Source of the DNA: Rhodospirillaceae bacterium
GTDB lineage: Bacteria > Pseudomonadota > Alphaproteobacteria > Rhodospirillales > Rhodospirillaceae
Assembly: GCA_029243545.1 (NCBI GenBank)
Contig: JAQWRV010000033.1
Location: forward strand, 1 to 64,000
Direction: 5' to 3'
DNA: 64,000 bases
Part shown: positions 62,425 to 64,000 of the stretch, one piece after another
How the letters are laid out: each line of letters begins with the position of its first letter
Numbering within the stretch: the stretch's first letter is position 1
Made by a program: the position numbers and the translations under genes
Notes under the pieces: generated by a model
Seen by the model: only the letters and a program-made list of their open reading frames with translations
What the model was told of the DNA's origin: nothing
Database searches by the model: none

Positions 62425-63126
62425 TTAAAGCCCGAGCGAGAATTGGTACTCACCGTTAGTTTTCGGCCGTTTATGCAAGGCCTTGGACACAGGCTCAGCG
62501 ATTAGATCAGGGCCGTTATAGGGCTGGCAGAGGCGCTTATGCCCGTCCGGCCCCGTATCCGGCGATAGCCATACGCGCATGCCCATATCATCCAGGATCA
62601 CAGGCATGCGGTCATGGACCTCTGCCGCGATGTCATTAGGCTCGGTTGTAAGGATGGAGAAACGGCGTTGTTTTCGGACGCGGTCGACCATATATAGCCC
62701 CGCAAGACCAAAGAGATGCGTCCCTCCCTCACCCACCACCGCGCCATGCCGCGTGTTCGAACCCCGTATACTGAAGTGCCAGGGTGTTTTCGAACCATCC
62801 ACCTCCTGCTTGAACTCGTAGTAGCCAGTGACCGGTACGACGCAGCGCCGGTGCAGAAAGGATTCCTGGAACGTCGGCAAAACGTCCATGGTTTCACAAC
62901 GGGTATTGCTCAACGGCGACGTCCTGCCTTTTAGCGGTGGAAACCCCCAGACTCCCAAATCAAGAATGCGCTCCGGTCCTGATAGGCGTATGAAAGGCTG
63001 AAGTTCGGTCGGGCGGACGACGGCTGAGGTTTTTTGATCTGCGGTTATAACAGATTCGGACGGGATAAGAGCGTACCAATCCCGAATCTCCTCCCAGGAC
63101 CGGTAGCCTGCCAAACTTCCGCACAT
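62425..63126 (-). CDS. SRAP/HMCES-type abasic-site protein
   Basis: 233 residues from the Met at 63126, which places the catalytic Cys at position 2 (MCGSLAG). Other active-site elements: SNTRCETM, VVPVTGYYEFK with Glu, and the His in AAEVHDRMPVIL. YedK/HMCES proteins form a thiazolidine crosslink to abasic sites in single-stranded DNA, shielding them during replication. The Met is removed after translation. The gene stands alone between the methyltransferase cluster and mazG. Confidence 0.92.
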   Translation of the reverse strand: MCGSLAGYRSWEEIRDWYALIPSESVITADQKTSAVVRPTELQPFIRLSGPERILDLGVWGFPPLKGRTSPLSNTRCETMDVLPTFQESFLHRRCVVPVTGYYEFKQEVDGSKTPWHFSIRGSNTRHGAVVGEGGTHLFGLAGLYMVDRVRKQRRFSILTTEPNDIAAEVHDRMPVILDDMGMRVWLSPDTGPDGHKRLCQPYNGPDLIAEPVSKALHKRPKTNGEYQFSLGL

Positions 63127-63342
63127 GTGCTTCAAGCTCCCATAAGTACGAATCAAGAACACTGATAAAGTGGACTATCGCCCCAAACTAGGTGTCGTAG
63201 ACTAAATCTTTTTTCCCGCATCACTTTAAGCGACCCATTTCTGATCTCTGGGTTGAGCCAATAGTAACACTTTCGACCTATGAAGGATCAGACTGACAGC
63301 TTATCGGTTGATCACCTTGTCCCTTGCCATTAGGCCATATCC

Positions 63343-64000
63343 ATGAGCGACCCTCCTGCATACGACCCCTTGGCGTCCGAAGACCGGTGGACGCTGGACG
63401 ACCTCATCGAGATCATGGCAAGGCTGCGCCACCCTGAAGCGGGCTGCCCTTGGGATATGGAGCAGGATTTCAAGTCCATAGCACCCTATACGATCGAAGA
63501 AGCCTACGAAGTTGCTGACGCCATTGCCCGGAGAGACATGGACGCCCTCAAAGATGAGCTGGGTGATCTTCTGTTTCAGGTAGTCTACCACGCCCGCATC
63601 GCCGAGGAAGACGGCCTCTTTGCATTCGCCGACGTGGCCGACGCCATCTCCGCCAAAATGATCCGGCGTCACCCCCATGTGTTCGGCGATGCCGTGGTTG
63701 AGGATTCAGAGACCCAGGCAGCCTCCTGGGAAGCCATCAAAGAAAAGGAACGGCAAGCAAAGGGTGCCGGCGACCTGCCCAGTGTTCTCGACCACGTTCC
63801 AACAGCTCTGCCTGCCATGAAGCGCGCGGAAAAACTGCAGAAACGGGCGGCCCGTGTTGGCTTTGACTGGCCTGATGCGGCCCAGGTGATCGATAAAATC
63901 CGCGAAGAAATCGGCGAGCTAGAAACCGAAATTAATGACGATGCACCTCAGGATAGGCTTGAAGACGAACTAGGCGACCTACTGTTTGCAGTGGTCAACT
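63343..64000 (+). CDS. mazG: Nucleoside triphosphate pyrophosphohydrolase MazG, 3' end outside window
   Basis: The frame is open from the ATG at 63343 to the window edge (219 codons). It reads MSDPPAYDPL, then LIEIMARLRHPEAGCPWDME, EEAYEVADAIARRD, DELGDLLFQVVYHARIAEE, ending in a second EExxE...ExxD half. This is the all-alpha NTP pyrophosphatase family that removes damaged or excess nucleotides. The C-terminus is cut off. Core genes resume here after the accessory block. Confidence 0.95.
   Translation, partial: MSDPPAYDPLASEDRWTLDDLIEIMARLRHPEAGCPWDMEQDFKSIAPYTIEEAYEVADAIARRDMDALKDELGDLLFQVVYHARIAEEDGLFAFADVADAISAKMIRRHPHVFGDAVVEDSETQAASWEAIKEKERQAKGAGDLPSVLDHVPTALPAMKRAEKLQKRAARVGFDWPDAAQVIDKIREEIGELETEINDDAPQDRLEDELGDLLFAVVN

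Overview
The window looks like a chromosomal segment of an alphaproteobacterium, probably an uncultured marine member of the Rhodospirillales. The reasons are a core run of lytic transglycosylase, rlpA, D,D-carboxypeptidase, tmk, holB, metG and tatD (46.9-54.9 kb) with mazG at the right edge (63.3 kb), and an mtnP-mtnA-ald2 operon like that of Rhodospirillum rubrum. The placement is from gene content and remembered gene order, not a search.

Region 0-39 kb is accessory and catabolic: an amidase, three nitrilase-type hydrolases, an amidohydrolase, four alpha/beta-hydrolase proteins, three VOC proteins, three DUF1838 proteins, an FAD dehydrogenase, SDR/NmrA-type dehydrogenases, a flavin reductase, a SUMF1-like protein and two MFS permeases. 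Thirteen proteins in the window carry twin-arginine-like signal peptides (twelve RR, one KR) and at least six more carry Sec or lipoprotein signals, so much of this metabolism appears to be periplasmic. At least eight decayed genes lie between the intact ones, which indicates repeated gain and loss. I recognise no transcription factor, integrase or transposase.

Region 39-47 kb holds tRNA-Ser(UGA), the mtnP-mtnA-ald2 operon (salvage of methylthioadenosine or 5'-deoxyadenosine to DHAP) and a convergent ABC importer with a polysaccharide pyruvyl transferase family protein. Region 47-55 kb is housekeeping: cell wall enzymes, thymidylate kinase, DNA polymerase III delta', Met-tRNA synthetase and a TatD nuclease. 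Region 55-63 kb, between tatD and mazG, holds envelope lipoproteins, a KdoO-like lipid A/Kdo hydroxylase, three methyltransferases, two paralogous small proteins and an SRAP/HMCES-type DNA-protein crosslink protein.

The most unusual feature is a family of seven related class I methyltransferases (4.6, 15.8, 17.1, 18.3, 57.7, 59.5 and 60.7 kb). Five begin with a compact Tat-type signal peptide: RR at residues 4-5 and a basic residue just before an AxA-like site. The SAM-binding glycine loop is retained in recognisable form. Export of a SAM enzyme to a compartment with no known SAM supply is paradoxical. Each of the two clusters contains two signal-bearing members and one signal-less member, and twice a conserved helical protein of about 116 residues sits directly upstream of a signal-bearing methyltransferase. 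This repeated two-gene unit is the best candidate for an undescribed system.
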